From NCBI RefSeq assembly GCF_017115085.1, contig NZ_JABXKJ010000185.1, positions 1-64,000 on the forward strand: DNA of 64,000 bases, given 5' to 3'. Position 1 is the stretch's first letter. Each line of letters starts with the position of its first letter. A program made the translations under genes and the position numbers. The notes under the pieces were generated by a model. That model saw only the letters and a program-made list of their open reading frames with translations. It had not been told where the DNA came from and made no database searches. This DNA is from Nostoc sp. NMS7 (GTDB lineage Bacteria > Cyanobacteriota > Cyanobacteriia > Cyanobacteriales > Nostocaceae). Shown piece by piece: positions 1-9,399 of this stretch.

Positions 1-27
1 ACTATATAGCGATCGCCTTTTTTCTAG

Positions 28-165
28 GATATAACGAGTTTGAAAACACGCCCTAGCGCTACTGCCAGTGGAGAGAGTGTAAGACCAAAACGGGGTCGCA
101 AGACATCTGTAGAGGCGACTGTCTATGAAGCTGGAAGCCCACACTATATTGCTCTTAGCGATTAG
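28..165 (+). pseudogene. 3' end of an IS200/IS605-type tnpB (OrfB) transposase
   Basis: The frame ending at the TAG at 163-165 reads ...RPKRGRKTSVEATVYEAGS..., the usual C-terminal tail of cyanobacterial TnpB-like (OrfB) proteins. An in-frame TAG at 25-27 interrupts it upstream, and the rest of the gene lies outside the window. The tail is therefore either the end of a broken element or the end of a degraded one. TnpB proteins are RNA-guided nucleases associated with IS200/IS605 elements. This fragment lacks the RuvC-like catalytic part, so nothing can be said about activity. Recognition rests on about 45 residues only. Confidence 0.6.
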
Positions 166-180
166 TGTTGGGTAGTTCAC
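138..180 (+). repeat. Hairpin at the right end of the IS200/IS605-like element
   Basis: CCCACACTA at 138-146 pairs with TAGTGTTGGG at 163-172 (one bulged T), overlapping the tnpB stop codon, and is followed by GTAGTTCAC. A subterminal hairpin just after tnpB is the expected right-end structure of this IS family. The exact cleavage point cannot be fixed from one copy. Confidence 0.45.
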
Positions 181-225
181 CAACTCCATCCGCAACAAGT
201 CGCCCATAAGTTACCAGAAAAATGC

Positions 226-268
226 GAAGGTGTTATTTGTGGCAATGTTGAATAAGGGAAACACCTTC
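226..268 (+). promoter_or_regulatory. Inverted repeat around the kinase start
   Basis: GAAGGTGTT (226-234) and AACACCTTC (260-268) are perfect 9-bp complements separated by 25 bases. The GTG at 230 lies inside the left arm. It could be a hairpin limiting initiation, or simply mark the true start as downstream (ATG at 275). No regulator is recognised. Confidence 0.3.
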
Positions 269-2080
269 GACGGTATGGGCAAAGTTAATCGGATGCTAAT
301 GGCTACCCCATTTACAACAGTGCAAAGGTGGTGGAGAAAAACCTTTTCTACGCCAGCAGATGAAATCACTAGTTTTTACAAAGCTCGGCGCGTAGATCAG
401 GAGTGGCTGGCCCATAGGGATCGCTTTTTGTGGCAGAGATTGCGTTTATGGTTATGGCTGGTGCTGATCTGTCTTTTGTCTTTTACTTTGCGAGACATTT
501 ACGGCTTGTTTTTCCCCTTAAAGGAGTTGGAAAGGCTGCCAGAAGCACTTACAGCTAAAAGCCTTGTGATCAATGTTGCAATGGTCATAAGTATAATTAT
601 TTATCTTGCCTTACATAAGACTAAGTTAGGTCGTCATCGTCCAGATTTATTATTTTTGGGGTCTTCTTGGTCAATTAGTCTAGGATCGCAGTTGTTTGCA
701 ACCATCAGAGGTTTCGCACTACCTGACACTATCGGCTGGTCGCTGCTGTTTTTAAGCCAAGCTGTGTTGATGCCTGTCTGCTGGATTATTCATTTGCTCT
801 GTCAAGTGGGTGTGCTGGTTTACTATTTTGGTGTGAATACGGTACTTGGACTAAAAACACCAATCCCCGAACACCCAGAAATATATAATGTAACCTTGAT
901 TTTATACATTTTTTGGTTTTGTGCTATATGTGACATCGGTGTTTATCTGTACGATCGCCTGCAACGTTCTGAGTTTTACGCCCGTCAAGAACTGGAATCT
1001 GCCTATCAAAAACTCAAGGTTGCAGAAGCTAAATATCGCACCATTTTTGAAAACGCTGTTGAAGGGATCTTTCAAAGCAGTCCCGATGGACGTTACATTA
1101 CGGCAAATCCGGCTTTAGCACGTATTTATGGCTACTCCTTAGCGGAGGAGGTGACAGCAAATTTCACTGATATAGAACATCAACTGTATATTGATCCAAA
1201 CCGTCGGCTAGAATTTGTGCGCCTGATGGAAAAGTATGGCAGCGTTTCCGAGTTTGAGTCCCAAATTTATCGCCGAGACGGGAGTATTGTCTGGATTTCG
1301 GAAAAAGCCTACGCAGTGCATGACGAACAAGGAAAACTGCTTTACTACGAAGGTTTGATTGAAGACATTACCCAGCGCAAACAAACTGAAGAAGAACTAC
1401 GAGTATTTTTTCATGCAGTTTCCCACGACTTACGTAACCCGGTGCTGGGTACTTTAATGGTGCTGAAAAATTTGCTTGCACATCCAGAGGAAAATATTTC
1501 AATTTCACGCTCAATTTTAGAGCGGATGATTCAAAGTAGCGATCGCCAACTGAACTTAATCAATTCCTTGATGGAAGCTCATATTAGCGAGGTACAAGGT
1601 GTTATTTTACAACGTCAATACGTACAATTACTATCAATAGTCGAAGCAGCGATCGCAGATTTAGAGCCATTGCTGAGACAAAATCAAGCAATCTTGACAA
1701 ATCTGGTATCCGCAGATTTGCCATTAGTGAATGCTGATCCCACGCAACTATGGCGGGTTTTTTCTAACTTAATTGTTAATGCTCTGAAACACAATCCCCC
1801 TGGATTGCTTTTGACAATCAACGCTATCCGTAAGGATGACAAAATGTATTGTACTGTTAGTGATAACGGTGTAGGAATTAGTCAACAACAAAGCGATCGG
1901 CTTTTTGAGCTTTACTTTCGGGGTGCAAATATCCGCAATTCTGTAGGTTTAGGATTGGGTTTGTATTTATCTAAGCAAATCATCCATGCTCACGGTGGCG
2001 AAATTGGTGTAAACAGTGCATTGGATGCAGGGGCGACTTTCTGGTTTACATTACCTATTAGTAGCCCATTTACAGGATGA
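230..2080 (+). CDS. Membrane-bound PAS-domain sensor histidine kinase
   Basis: Two-component sensor kinase of 616 residues when started at the GTG at 230. Residues about 70-245 contain five or six hydrophobic segments, so the input region is integral to the membrane. A PAS/PAC domain follows at about 268-390 (AKYRTIFENAVEGIF; YYEGLIEDITQRKQ). The HisKA box FFHAVSHDLRNP places the phospho-acceptor near His399. The ATPase domain has an N box (NLIVNALKHN), DNGVGI and GLGLGLYLSKQ. No receiver domain is attached and no response regulator is adjacent, so the partner is unknown. The start is uncertain: the GTG lies in an inverted repeat (GAAGGTGTT 226-234 / AACACCTTC 260-268), and ATG at 275, 293 or 299 would remove only a non-conserved leader. 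Confidence 0.88.
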   Translation: MLFVAMLNKGNTFDGMGKVNRMLMATPFTTVQRWWRKTFSTPADEITSFYKARRVDQEWLAHRDRFLWQRLRLWLWLVLICLLSFTLRDIYGLFFPLKELERLPEALTAKSLVINVAMVISIIIYLALHKTKLGRHRPDLLFLGSSWSISLGSQLFATIRGFALPDTIGWSLLFLSQAVLMPVCWIIHLLCQVGVLVYYFGVNTVLGLKTPIPEHPEIYNVTLILYIFWFCAICDIGVYLYDRLQRSEFYARQELESAYQKLKVAEAKYRTIFENAVEGIFQSSPDGRYITANPALARIYGYSLAEEVTANFTDIEHQLYIDPNRRLEFVRLMEKYGSVSEFESQIYRRDGSIVWISEKAYAVHDEQGKLLYYEGLIEDITQRKQTEEELRVFFHAVSHDLRNPVLGTLMVLKNLLAHPEENISISRSILERMIQSSDRQLNLINSLMEAHISEVQGVILQRQYVQLLSIVEAAIADLEPLLRQNQAILTNLVSADLPLVNADPTQLWRVFSNLIVNALKHNPPGLLLTINAIRKDDKMYCTVSDNGVGISQQQSDRLFELYFRGANIRNSVGLGLGLYLSKQIIHAHGGEIGVNSALDAGATFWFTLPISSPFTG

Positions 2081-2175
2081 AGTTGCTAATTAAACCTTTT
2101 TGTTACCAAAAATATTTTTTTAACGAACCAGGAAGACAAGAAGTAATTTGGTGGCGAAATAGAAGAGGAACAATT

Positions 2176-2562
2176 CTAATTTTTATCATTCATCAGCTTC
2201 ACGAATAACTTACCTAATGCAGAAATACGAACACTGTTATGAACTACATCATATCCACTAAGTATAACTCCAGTTGAGGATACTTCTGTCAATCCCGATC
2301 CAATTAAATTTCCTAAATCCTCACTATTCTTAGTATTCTTGATTAACTTTTTTAAGTCTTCGACAAAGGCAATATTTACAGCAGATGCTAACCGCCTGAA
2401 AGTTTCTAGATTAATTTTTTCTTTGATGAGATTTAAAAATAACTCAGCTAGTATTTGAGTTTTATCTAAATCATCAATACGGTCAATAATTAAGACTAAA
2501 CACTCACCTAACTTTGATTTTTTCTCAGGTTCATCATCTAGAGTTTTGAGAAACTTGGAGGC
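2176..2562 (-). pseudogene. 5'-truncated gene remnant of unknown family
   Basis: On the minus strand a frame stays open for about 128 codons from a TAA at 2563-2565 to the TAG at 2176-2178. It contains a natural-looking sequence (for example KLGECLVLIIDRIDDLDK and LGNLIGSGLTEVSSTG). It has no usable start codon near its upstream edge. That edge coincides with the broken 5' end of the small secreted-protein gene on the other strand, so two truncated genes appear joined. I do not recognise the family. The sequence looks soluble, with an aspartate-rich LIIDRIDDLD segment. Confidence 0.45.
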
Positions 2563-2787
2563 TTATTAGCAGCTGCTTCAATTGCTGCTCTTTCTCAAAA
2601 TGCTAATGCTGCTGAATTTAAATCTGAGCATGATCATTTTAATCGTGATACTGTAGCTTTTAATAACAGTAAAGTTCAACGCGAACGTCAAGTCCGTGAA
2701 CAACGCGCTCGTCAATTGCGTGAACGTCAAGCTCGTGAACAACGCGCTCGTCAATTGCGTGAACGTCAAGCCCATTTTAATCACTAA
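2542..2787 (+). pseudogene. Small secreted Arg/Gln-rich protein lacking its start codon
   Basis: The frame is open for 81 codons after a TAG at 2539-2541 and ends at TAA 2785-2787. It reads as a signal peptide without its first residues (KLGGLLAAASIAALSQNANA, then a likely cleavage before EFKSEHD). A highly charged segment built from two 13-residue repeats of the ERQxREQRARQLR type follows. There is no ATG, GTG or TTG between the upstream stop and the signal peptide, so the gene appears to have lost its initiation region at the junction near 2545-2562. Function unknown. A periplasmic or surface protein is the simplest inference from the leader. Confidence 0.5.
2683..2772 (+). repeat. 39-bp tandem repeat coding for an Arg/Gln-rich segment
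   Basis: Copies at 2683-2721 and 2722-2760 differ at two bases, and a partial third copy covers 2761-2772. The period is a multiple of three, so copy-number change would keep the frame. Confidence 0.85.
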
Positions 2788-2872
2788 GCTGAAAATTTTC
2801 CCTCATATTACGTTAGGAGAGTAGCAATACTTTCCTTTTTTTGTTTGCATAAATCTGCGTAATGAGATTTAT

Positions 2873-2910
2873 AAATAGATGCGATCGCTCAAACAAATAG
2901 ATGCGATCGC
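2873..2910 (+). repeat. Duplicated 16-mer containing HIP1
   Basis: AAATAGATGCGATCGC occurs at 2873-2888 and again at 2895-2910. Each copy ends in the HIP1 octamer GCGATCGC. It lies directly after the truncated end of the phosphodiesterase gene. Confidence 0.7.
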
Positions 2911-2937
2911 ATGAAGTGAAATTAAGAGTATTACTTA

Positions 2938-3903
2938 CTAATGTTCTAGAGCATCAATTAATCCTGACGAAGGTGTGCCATTGGTGGCAATACCACCATT
3001 ATTGCTGGCATCCTTTTGGGCTACACTGAGAGCTTGGAAATTCATCCCAAAAAGGTTGGGAGTTCCGGGTTTAGTTATGCCTAGTGAATTGTTTCCAGCA
3101 ATTTGGTTCAATATCGCATTTACCTTCAGATCATCATAAGCTTCCGTGAGCTTGGTGTCTTTAGTTGTCGTTTTAAATGTGAGATTAGCAGGATTCTGCG
3201 CTGTCGATTGGTCTACAAGTTTGCCATTTTCTAAAGCAACTTTGGCATTGATTTCTGGAGCGTAGAAGTCATCAACTCCCTTCCCAGAAGAACCATTCGC
3301 AATGTCATAAGCAGGATGTTTATCAATAAATGCAGTGTGCAAACCTGAAGCTTTTGCTACCTCAAAAATAGTGTTTACTTTCAAATAGTTGTGAGGATAA
3401 ACACGATTTCCATTACTGTCTACTGGTAATTTGCTGGCGTCAATACTATTTATCCCGAAATTACCCCCACCACTGAGAAGATCGGAGTTTTTATCAATGT
3501 TTTCCGCAAATTCAACTTCTATACCAGCAGGAGATCCTGGTTTGTCTGATAATATCCGACTATATGTATCATCATAATAAACCCCAGTAGTTTTGGGACT
3601 TGCTCCTGTTAAGTAGTTTAATACACCAGGGAAGGAATCGGAGGGAGTGCTAGTAAAAGCGTTAGTGTAACTGATACCCGTTTGTCTCAAACTATTGATG
3701 TTTGGCAAATACTGTTGTAATTTGCGATCTTCCAAATCTGCTTGACGCAAACCATCAATTGATAGTAACAGCACACTCTTAAACTTACCAGGATGCTTAT
3801 AAAAGGGTTTATCATCCTTTTTGCGACCATCAGCTATTCTGACAATGGGCGAGGAATAGTCATATCTGATTACTGTAGGATGTAAGTGTTGAATTGGTAT
3901 CAT
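2938..3903 (-). pseudogene. Truncated type I phosphodiesterase/nucleotide pyrophosphatase-like protein
   Basis: 321 residues of the alkaline-phosphatase superfamily (phosphodiesterase/NPP type). The first metal ligand region is present (LLLSIDGLRQADL, near residue 49), as is the nucleophile region (AFTSTPSDSFPG), followed by GASPKTTGVYYDD. The frame stops after LIDALEH. Family members are usually longer, and as I recall them the sequence continues there with the half supplying the second metal site (the Asp/His and AKHG-type motifs). None of that appears in the downstream bases in any frame. The protein therefore probably lacks half its catalytic centre. There is no clear signal peptide, although relatives are often exported. 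I treat it as a 3'-deleted gene. Expression as a shortened protein cannot be excluded. Confidence 0.65.
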
Positions 3904-4240
3904 GATATTTGTATATACTGTGTAAACAGAGTTCTATAAGTTATTTTTGATAGGCACAGTTGATCTTATGTCAAGAAAGCTTCACAAAAGACTACTAAAA
4001 CTTCAATAGAAACCCTGGTATTTTCAATCTCAAGATACGAGTAAAATATTAAGAAAAGGTTATGTAAAATAGTAGCAAAAGGTTATGAGTTGAAACCAGT
4101 TGACCGACAAGGGGCATGATTTAATGTTGCGGCTATCAATCTCGCCCGTAAAATTTCACATTCAATACCATCACTTTTGGAATCAATATTTACATTTATA
4201 TCTAGCGGTTAGGTTTCTATAAACCTTCTTAAATTTGCTA
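3904..4240. other. Intergenic spacer, no recognisable content
   Basis: AT-rich spacer between two minus-strand genes. I see no convincing ORF, hairpin terminator or repeat family here. It probably holds the promoter of the phosphodiesterase gene at its left side. Confidence 0.5.
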
Positions 4241-4810
4241 TTATTCAGGAAAAAACAAACGGATAGAACAACAAAATCCAGGTAAAAGTGGCGATGTAAT
4301 TTCATCATCGCCTAACAAAGTAGCAACTAAAACCAACTGTGCTTTTTCTCGCCGATAAACTTCGACTTTTTGACTGAAGCGATCGACAATCCAATACTCA
4401 CGCACGCCTCGCTCTGAATAAAGTTTCAGCTTTGCTTCTTTGTCTCGAAATTCATTTTGTTTACCAGGGGATAAAACCTCTATAACTAACTCTGGTGCGC
4501 CGATCAAATGTCCTGCTTCATCTTCAATTTGCGCCAGTCGTTCTCGACTTACCCAAACTACATCCGGTATCACGCTATCTAATTGCGAAAAAATCACTCC
4601 GGGACTCACAATTGTTTCCCCTAAACCACTCGAATCTGACCAAACATCGAGTTGTCGAGAAATTTTGCCACAAACTTGTTGATGACGGCGGTGAGGAGTG
4701 CCAGTCACAAAGAGTTCTCCATTAATAATTTCATAGCGCGTCCACTCATTTTCGGGTAGAACTTCTAAATCGTGAATTGTCCAGCGTACTCCCTCAATGG
4801 CTTGGTTCAT
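4241..4810 (-). CDS. Uma2-family (DUF820) putative restriction endonuclease
   Basis: 189 residues from the ATG at 4810, which is preceded by GGGGA six bases upstream. A longer frame to 4873 adds only a non-conserved basic leader. It matches the Uma2/DUF820 family, very abundant in cyanobacteria, with a PD-(D/E)xK nuclease fold. The features are GELFVTGTPHRRHQQV, then SVIPDVVWVS (metal-binding Asp), then GAPELVIEVLSPG (Glu), then DKEAKLKLYSERGVREYWIVD with its catalytic-type Lys. All key positions appear intact. The real substrate of this family is not settled; many copies may be linked to mobile elements. It stands alone, divergent from ureE. Confidence 0.85.
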   Translation of the reverse strand: MNQAIEGVRWTIHDLEVLPENEWTRYEIINGELFVTGTPHRRHQQVCGKISRQLDVWSDSSGLGETIVSPGVIFSQLDSVIPDVVWVSRERLAQIEDEAGHLIGAPELVIEVLSPGKQNEFRDKEAKLKLYSERGVREYWIVDRFSQKVEVYRREKAQLVLVATLLGDDEITSPLLPGFCCSIRLFFPE

Positions 4811-4928
4811 GATTGTCCCCGTTTGGCTGGTTGCTTTTCTTTGTTTAATTTTATCTTTCTTCGGGCAAGGCAACTATGGTATTTAAATAGAACCATAATC
4901 AAAAGCGGAAGATCAGGCGAAACTGTGT

Positions 4929-5375
4929 ATGCTGATATTTAGCCAACTTAAACCACCTAATAGCGATGCCGCAGTTACCTTTACTCTGGCGCTAACAGCA
5001 GAAGAACGCACCCGCAGTCGTCATCGCTTTGAAACGGCAGATGCTAAGGTTGTGTTTTTCCATTTACCCAGAGGAACTGTGTTACACGATGGCGATATTC
5101 TGCAAGAAGAAACCCATAGCAGTTTAATCAGAATTATTGCCAAACCAGAATTAGTGCTGACTGCCTTTGCCCAAACACCACTTTTATTATTACGTGCAGC
5201 ATACCATCTGGGAAATCGCCATGTACCTGTAGAAATTACTCCGACTTATTTACGCTTATCTTCAGATTCGGTTTTACGCACGATGTTGGAACAATTGGGG
5301 TTAGAAGTTAAAGAGGAAATTTTACCATTTCAACCAGAATTGGGAGCTTATGGACAACACTATCATGCTCACTGA
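4929..5375 (+). CDS. ureE: Urease accessory protein UreE
   Basis: 148 residues. Nickel-binding metallochaperone that delivers Ni to the UreDFG-urease complex in the cytoplasm. The N-terminal peptide-binding-like half includes [30 protein letters not shown]. The C-terminal half carries the conserved [14 protein letters not shown] metal-site helix region and ends in YGQHYHAH, a short His-containing tail rather than a long His-rich extension. The next gene overlaps its end by 26 bases, so ureE and ureF are translationally linked. The structural genes ureA-C and ureD are not in this window. Confidence 0.95.
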   Translation: MLIFSQLKPPNSDAAVTFTLALTAEERTRSRHRFETADAKVVFFHLPRGTVLHDGDILQEETHSSLIRIIAKPELVLTAFAQTPLLLLRAAYHLGNRHVPVEITPTYLRLSSDSVLRTMLEQLGLEVKEEILPFQPELGAYGQHYHAH

Positions 5376-6042
5376 CAGCCATCTTTTGAGTATTTTGCAG
5401 CTGGCTAGCCCTACTTTGCCTGTGGGAGCATATAGTTATTCTGAAGGCTTGGAAATGCTGGTGGAAAATGGTACGATCGCTAACCAGATACATCTCAAAC
5501 ATTGGCTAGAAGCAGAGTTGCTCTACGGGGCAATTCGGTTAGAGGCGGCGGTGATGGTACGATCGCAGCAAGCTGCAAAAATGGGTGATGTTGAGTCGCT
5601 ATGCCGTTGGAATCTGTGGTTATCTGCTGCTAGGGAAACAGAAGAGTTACGCGCTTCTAGTTGGCAGATGGGGCGATCGCTGATCCAATTACTTGGTAAA
5701 CTAGAACCACAGATTGTGCCTATTGTCAATGCTGTGGGTAATCCTGGTAATTATGCGATCGCTTTTGGTATTGCCGGTGCCCATTGGCAAATTAGTATCA
5801 AAGCCGCATTACTCGGATATCTGCATAGTTGGGCAAGTAATTTGATTACTGCTGGCGTGAAACTTATTCCCCTTGGACAAACAGCAGGACAGCAGTTATT
5901 GCTAGATTTGCAACCATTACTCATCGCTGCAGCGTTAGAAATTCTCGCGTTGGAGGATGATCAACTCGCTTGTTGTACTTGGGGTTTGTCGCTGGCGAGT
6001 ATGCAGCATGAAACCCAGTATACAAGGTTATTTAGGAGTTAG
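5350..6042 (+). CDS. ureF: Urease accessory protein UreF
   Basis: 230 residues. UreF is the all-helical, GAP-like subunit that joins UreD and UreG in nickel insertion. The diagnostic start [24 protein letters not shown] is near the N terminus, and the C-terminal half includes the [19 protein letters not shown] tail. Two starts are possible: ATG 5350 (behind GGGAG, short spacing) and ATG 5365 (MLTDSH...). Both overlap the end of ureE, and related proteins commonly begin at the second. The stop is followed by a 20-bp palindrome before ureG. Confidence 0.95.
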   Translation: MDNTIMLTDSHLLSILQLASPTLPVGAYSYSEGLEMLVENGTIANQIHLKHWLEAELLYGAIRLEAAVMVRSQQAAKMGDVESLCRWNLWLSAARETEELRASSWQMGRSLIQLLGKLEPQIVPIVNAVGNPGNYAIAFGIAGAHWQISIKAALLGYLHSWASNLITAGVKLIPLGQTAGQQLLLDLQPLLIAAALEILALEDDQLACCTWGLSLASMQHETQYTRLFRS

Positions 6043-6062
6043 AGACGCGATTAATCGCGTCT
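6043..6062. repeat. Perfect 20-bp palindrome between ureF and ureG
   Basis: AGACGCGATTAATCGCGTCT is fully self-complementary. Similar palindromes are, from memory, a common interspersed repeat in Nostoc genomes. It occupies half of the 38-base ureF-ureG gap and is followed by GAGGAGTT, the ribosome binding site of ureG. Confidence 0.85.
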
Positions 6063-6080
6063 GTACAGGAGTGAGGAGTT

Positions 6081-6677
6081 ATGAATGCATTTCGAGTAGG
6101 AGTTGCTGGGCCAGTGGGTTCGGGGAAGACGGCTTTGATGGATGCTTTGTGTAAGGGGTTGCGTGAGCAGTATCAGATTGCGGTGGTGACGAATGATATT
6201 TATACTCAAGAGGATGCTCAATTTTTAGTGCGTTCTCAGGCGTTGACAAGCGATCGCATTTTGGGTGTAGAAACTGGTGGTTGTCCTCACACTGCCATCC
6301 GCGAAGATGCTTCGATGAATTTAGCGGCAATTGAACAGTTAGAGGAACGTTTTATCAATTTGGATTTGGTATTTTTAGAAAGTGGCGGCGATAATTTGGC
6401 TGCTACTTTTAGTCCCGAATTGGTGGATTTAACAATTTACGTCATCGATGTTGCGGCTGGCGATAAAATTCCCCGCAAAGGTGGCCCCGGTATTACAAAA
6501 TCTGATTTGTTGGTGATTAACAAAACTGACCTTGCACCCTATGTTGGTGCAGATTTAAGTGTGATGGAACGAGATGCTAAAAAAATGCGCGGTGATAAAC
6601 CTTTTATTTTTACTAATTTGAAAACTCAGTCAGGACTTGCAGATGTAATTAATTTTGTTTGCATAAATATCTGTTAG
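6081..6677 (+). CDS. ureG: Urease accessory GTPase UreG
   Basis: 198 residues. SIMIBI-class GTPase that drives nickel transfer into urease with UreE, UreF and UreD. The P-loop [11 protein letters not shown] is at residues 7-17. [15 protein letters not shown], the metal-binding [19 protein letters not shown] (Cys-Pro-His), [18 protein letters not shown] and the NKTD guanine-specificity motif ([12 protein letters not shown]) are all intact. The ribosome binding site GAGGAG lies four bases before the ATG. The last few residues (FVCINIC) differ from the usual leucine-rich end, a minor oddity. Confidence 0.97.
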   Translation: MNAFRVGVAGPVGSGKTALMDALCKGLREQYQIAVVTNDIYTQEDAQFLVRSQALTSDRILGVETGGCPHTAIREDASMNLAAIEQLEERFINLDLVFLESGGDNLAATFSPELVDLTIYVIDVAAGDKIPRKGGPGITKSDLLVINKTDLAPYVGADLSVMERDAKKMRGDKPFIFTNLKTQSGLADVINFVCINIC

Positions 6678-6730
6678 AAAAATGAGAAGTTAGAGCCAGG
6701 GCGAATGGAATTCGCGGCTACACAAACCAA

Positions 6731-6786
6731 GTCCGCCTGCGCGGACTAAAAAAAATTGAGTGTTTTAAACCCACGGAGGTGGGTTT
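6731..6786. terminator. Two hairpins between convergent ureG and ABC gene
   Basis: GTCCGC-ctgc-GCGGAC (6731-6746) is followed by AAAAAAAA, and AAACCCA/TGGGTTT (6767-6773 / 6780-6786) is followed by TGTC. Both sit between convergent genes and could act as a bidirectional terminator. The second hairpin also resembles a dispersed Nostoc repeat. Confidence 0.55.
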
Positions 6787-6819
6787 TGTCTGTGTAGACG
6801 CGGTTTCTAACCGCCCTTT

Positions 6820-8682
6820 CTATAAAGCCCTCAGATGACGATTTCGCACACGTTCGGCACTCCCAGTAGGAATTGCAGCAATTAATTTTTGCGTGTATTC
6901 CTCTTTCGGTTCCAGGTAAAGACTTTCGGCTGTCCCTTCTTCAACAATTTGACCGCGATTCATCACTAAAATGCGATCGCTCATAAATTTCACTACACTT
7001 AAATCATGCGAAATAAAAATATAAGTAAGCTGAAAGTCTGACTGTAATTCTTTGAGAAGATTTAATACCTGCGCCTGTACTGAAACATCCAGCGCTGAAA
7101 CTGATTCATCACAGATAATAAATTTAGGGTTTAACGCCAAACAACGGGCTATGCAAATCCGTTGGCGTTGACCGCCAGAAAACTGATGCGGATAGCGGTT
7201 AATCGCATCTGCACTCAAGCCCACCCGTTCTAAGAGTTCGACTACTCGCTGGCGTCGTTGTTGCTTGGTCTTACCAACGGCGTGAATTACCAAGGGTTCC
7301 ATCACCGCGTCCCCAACCTTCATCCGTGGGTCAAGGGAACTAAAAGGATTTTGGAAGACTATTTGCATTTCCCGGCGCAGTTTTTGCAACGGTTCTCCTT
7401 TGAGGCTAGTAATATCTTGTTTCTCAAAGATAATCTGACCACTCATCGGTTCAATTAATCGCATCAAGGTTCTGCCAAGGGTGGTTTTACCGCAACCAGA
7501 TTCTCCCACCAAACCTAATGTTTCGCCTGGTTTGACATCAAAGGAAACGCCATTGACTGCCATATTGTAGCGTTTTGTACCACCAAACACCCCGCGCACT
7601 GGAAAACCAACTTTCAGGTTGCGGATTTGCAGCAGGGGTTCCTTTTCATTGAAGTTTGCCAATCTTGCAGCAATCTCTTCGCTGGTGACTTCTGTGGGTT
7701 GCGCGGGTTCTTTCGCCTGAATTACTACTTGTCCCGTTGGTGTCTCTTCTGCACTCATGTAGTCGGAAACAGTGAGTAATTTTTGGGGACGGCGGTCAAG
7801 TGTGGGGCGGCAAGCGATCAAACCTTTAGTATATGGATGCTGAGGACTGCTGAAAATTTGTTCAGAAGCACCAGACTCGACAACTTTGCCTTTATACATC
7901 ACCGCTACTTCGTCAGCAATTTCTGAAATTAGCCCCAAGTCGTGGGTGATGAAAATCATTGCCATGTCACGGCTTTGTTGCAATTCTCGGATTAACTCCA
8001 AAATTGTCGCTTGTACTGTCACATCTAAGGCTGTAGTTGGTTCATCGGCAATTAAGATTAATGGGTTGCAAGAAATTGCCATTGCAATCATCACCCGTTG
8101 CAACTGACCCCCAGAAAGTTCATGGGGGTAGCGTTCTAGCATCGCTTCTTTGTGTTCTTTAACCACCTGTGGCAACTTTGATGGATCTAGTTTCGATGAA
8201 TCGATATACTGCTGTTGTATCTCTTCATCGCTAGGTAGAAGTTTTACCTCTTGCAGACCTGCGATCGCAATTTGTCGTGCTTGGGATGCTGACACATTTT
8301 GATGCCGCATAATCGCTTCTGTTAGCTGAAACCCGATGTTATAAACCGGATTAAGCGAACTCATCGGTTCTTGAAAAATCATCGCAATGTCGCCACCCCG
8401 ATGTAGCTGCATTTGCTCAGGAGGCAATTTTACCAAATCGATGGCGTTAGCATTCTCTTGCGGACGAAACCAGATTTCACCGCCAGTAACTAGACCGGGA
8501 GTTTGCAACAAACCCATCACAGCTAAGGCTGTCACTGATTTACCACTCCCCGATTCTCCTACTATTCCTAGAGTCTCACCTCGATGCAGCGCAAATGAAA
8601 TACCATCCAAAGCTCTGTTAATGTTGCCATCACTGGGAAATTCAACTTGGAGATTGCGAACCTCTAGGATAGTTTCTCTCAT
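6820..8682 (-). CDS. Dual-ATPase ABC transporter protein, peptide/glutathione (GsiA/DppDF) type
   Basis: 620 residues with two complete ABC ATPase domains in one chain, as in GsiA or fused DppD-DppF/OppD-OppF proteins that power oligopeptide-type importers. Domain 1: Walker A GESGSGKS near residue 41, signature LSGGQLQR, Walker [14 protein letters not shown]. Domain 2: GESGCGKT near 395, [20 protein letters not shown]. Both domains have Oligo_HPY-type tails ([31 protein letters not shown]). Note DES rather than the more usual DEP in the second Walker B; the catalytic Glu is kept. No permease or binding-protein genes are adjacent, so the partners must be elsewhere. No strong ribosome binding site is seen before the ATG at 8682. 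Confidence 0.92.
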   Translation of the reverse strand: MRETILEVRNLQVEFPSDGNINRALDGISFALHRGETLGIVGESGSGKSVTALAVMGLLQTPGLVTGGEIWFRPQENANAIDLVKLPPEQMQLHRGGDIAMIFQEPMSSLNPVYNIGFQLTEAIMRHQNVSASQARQIAIAGLQEVKLLPSDEEIQQQYIDSSKLDPSKLPQVVKEHKEAMLERYPHELSGGQLQRVMIAMAISCNPLILIADEPTTALDVTVQATILELIRELQQSRDMAMIFITHDLGLISEIADEVAVMYKGKVVESGASEQIFSSPQHPYTKGLIACRPTLDRRPQKLLTVSDYMSAEETPTGQVVIQAKEPAQPTEVTSEEIAARLANFNEKEPLLQIRNLKVGFPVRGVFGGTKRYNMAVNGVSFDVKPGETLGLVGESGCGKTTLGRTLMRLIEPMSGQIIFEKQDITSLKGEPLQKLRREMQIVFQNPFSSLDPRMKVGDAVMEPLVIHAVGKTKQQRRQRVVELLERVGLSADAINRYPHQFSGGQRQRICIARCLALNPKFIICDESVSALDVSVQAQVLNLLKELQSDFQLTYIFISHDLSVVKFMSDRILVMNRGQIVEEGTAESLYLEPKEEYTQKLIAAIPTGSAERVRNRHLRAL

Positions 8683-9399
8683 AGGAGTTGGGTAGGAATA
8701 TTAACTTAAAATTATTTGATTTTAACAATAGTTTTGATGTATGTGTCGGTAAATTTGGTTTTTACACTCTTTGGCAGTTTTTCTGACATCGCATACTTCC
8801 ACAATATACACGCATTTGCGATGTATTACTGCTTCTCATCTCTGCAAACTGCGATCTGCTCATGGTATCGCTCTCTTTTCAGAATTCTAGTCTTTACATA
8901 ACAGTATTAACTACAGTAACTTGCCACCACGAACAAAACAGCCAGGAGAGCAAATCCGTAAATTGGTTAAGGAGCGATCGGCTGTCTGCAATGCTGAATT
9001 ATGCTTTTGCAGTGGTTGTTCTCGTTTTTCTGATTTGACATCTCCAGCGATCGTTGCCCTAAAAAATCCCCGAATGGGGGAGTGAAATTAAGATGGACAA
9101 GTTTTTTACCAAGTGGCAAAAAAAGTGGTGGTAGGCTTAATTATGTAGAGCGAATAAGTCAACTTACTACACTCTGGAAACGAAAGGGTTTCTCCATAGA
9201 TGGAATACTTCCAGAATCGGGAATTAATTCTCAAGCTAGTTTACCTGCTTCTGCCCTCCAGAAACATTTGTCCCCATTGCGCCCAATATAGTATCCTATT
9301 TTTGCATAAATTGTCTAAATGCAAGAGGCTGAGGCTTTGGATTTAGAGATTAAAATAGAGTTAGTAAAGGTAGAGTTTACTTGATTAGGAGGTTCTCTG
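8683..9399. other. Long spacer with weak ORF fragments
   Basis: 717 bases without a gene I can support. A frame at about 8914-9084 reads LPPRTKQPGEQIRKLVKERS then a Cys-rich stretch; a second (GTG 9082 to 9291) reads KLRWTSFLPSGKKSGGRLNY. Neither is recognised. They look like decayed coding sequence rather than active genes. A 13-codon ORF (MDKFFTKWQKKWW, near 9093-9134) is probably chance. The spacer ends with one copy of a 33-bp direct repeat (9324-9356) and the promoter region of the toxin-antitoxin operon. Confidence 0.4.
9324..9356 (+). repeat. Left copy of 33-bp direct repeat flanking the TA pair
   Basis: Begins AGAGGCTGAGGCTTTGGATT and ends GAGATTAAAAT. The copy at 9900-9932 matches at 31 of 33 positions in the same orientation. 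The toxin-antitoxin genes lie between the two. Confidence 0.85.

Noticed and set aside
8387..8695. 102-residue plus-strand ORF opposite the ABC ATPase gene
   Set aside because: It lies entirely on the complementary strand of a strongly conserved coding sequence and has no family features. It is a shadow.
9093..9134. Thirteen-codon ORF MDKFFTKWQKKWW preceded by GGGGGAG
   Set aside because: Attractive as a small cationic peptide, but the spacing to the putative ribosome site is too long and such short ORFs arise by chance. It overlaps another open frame.
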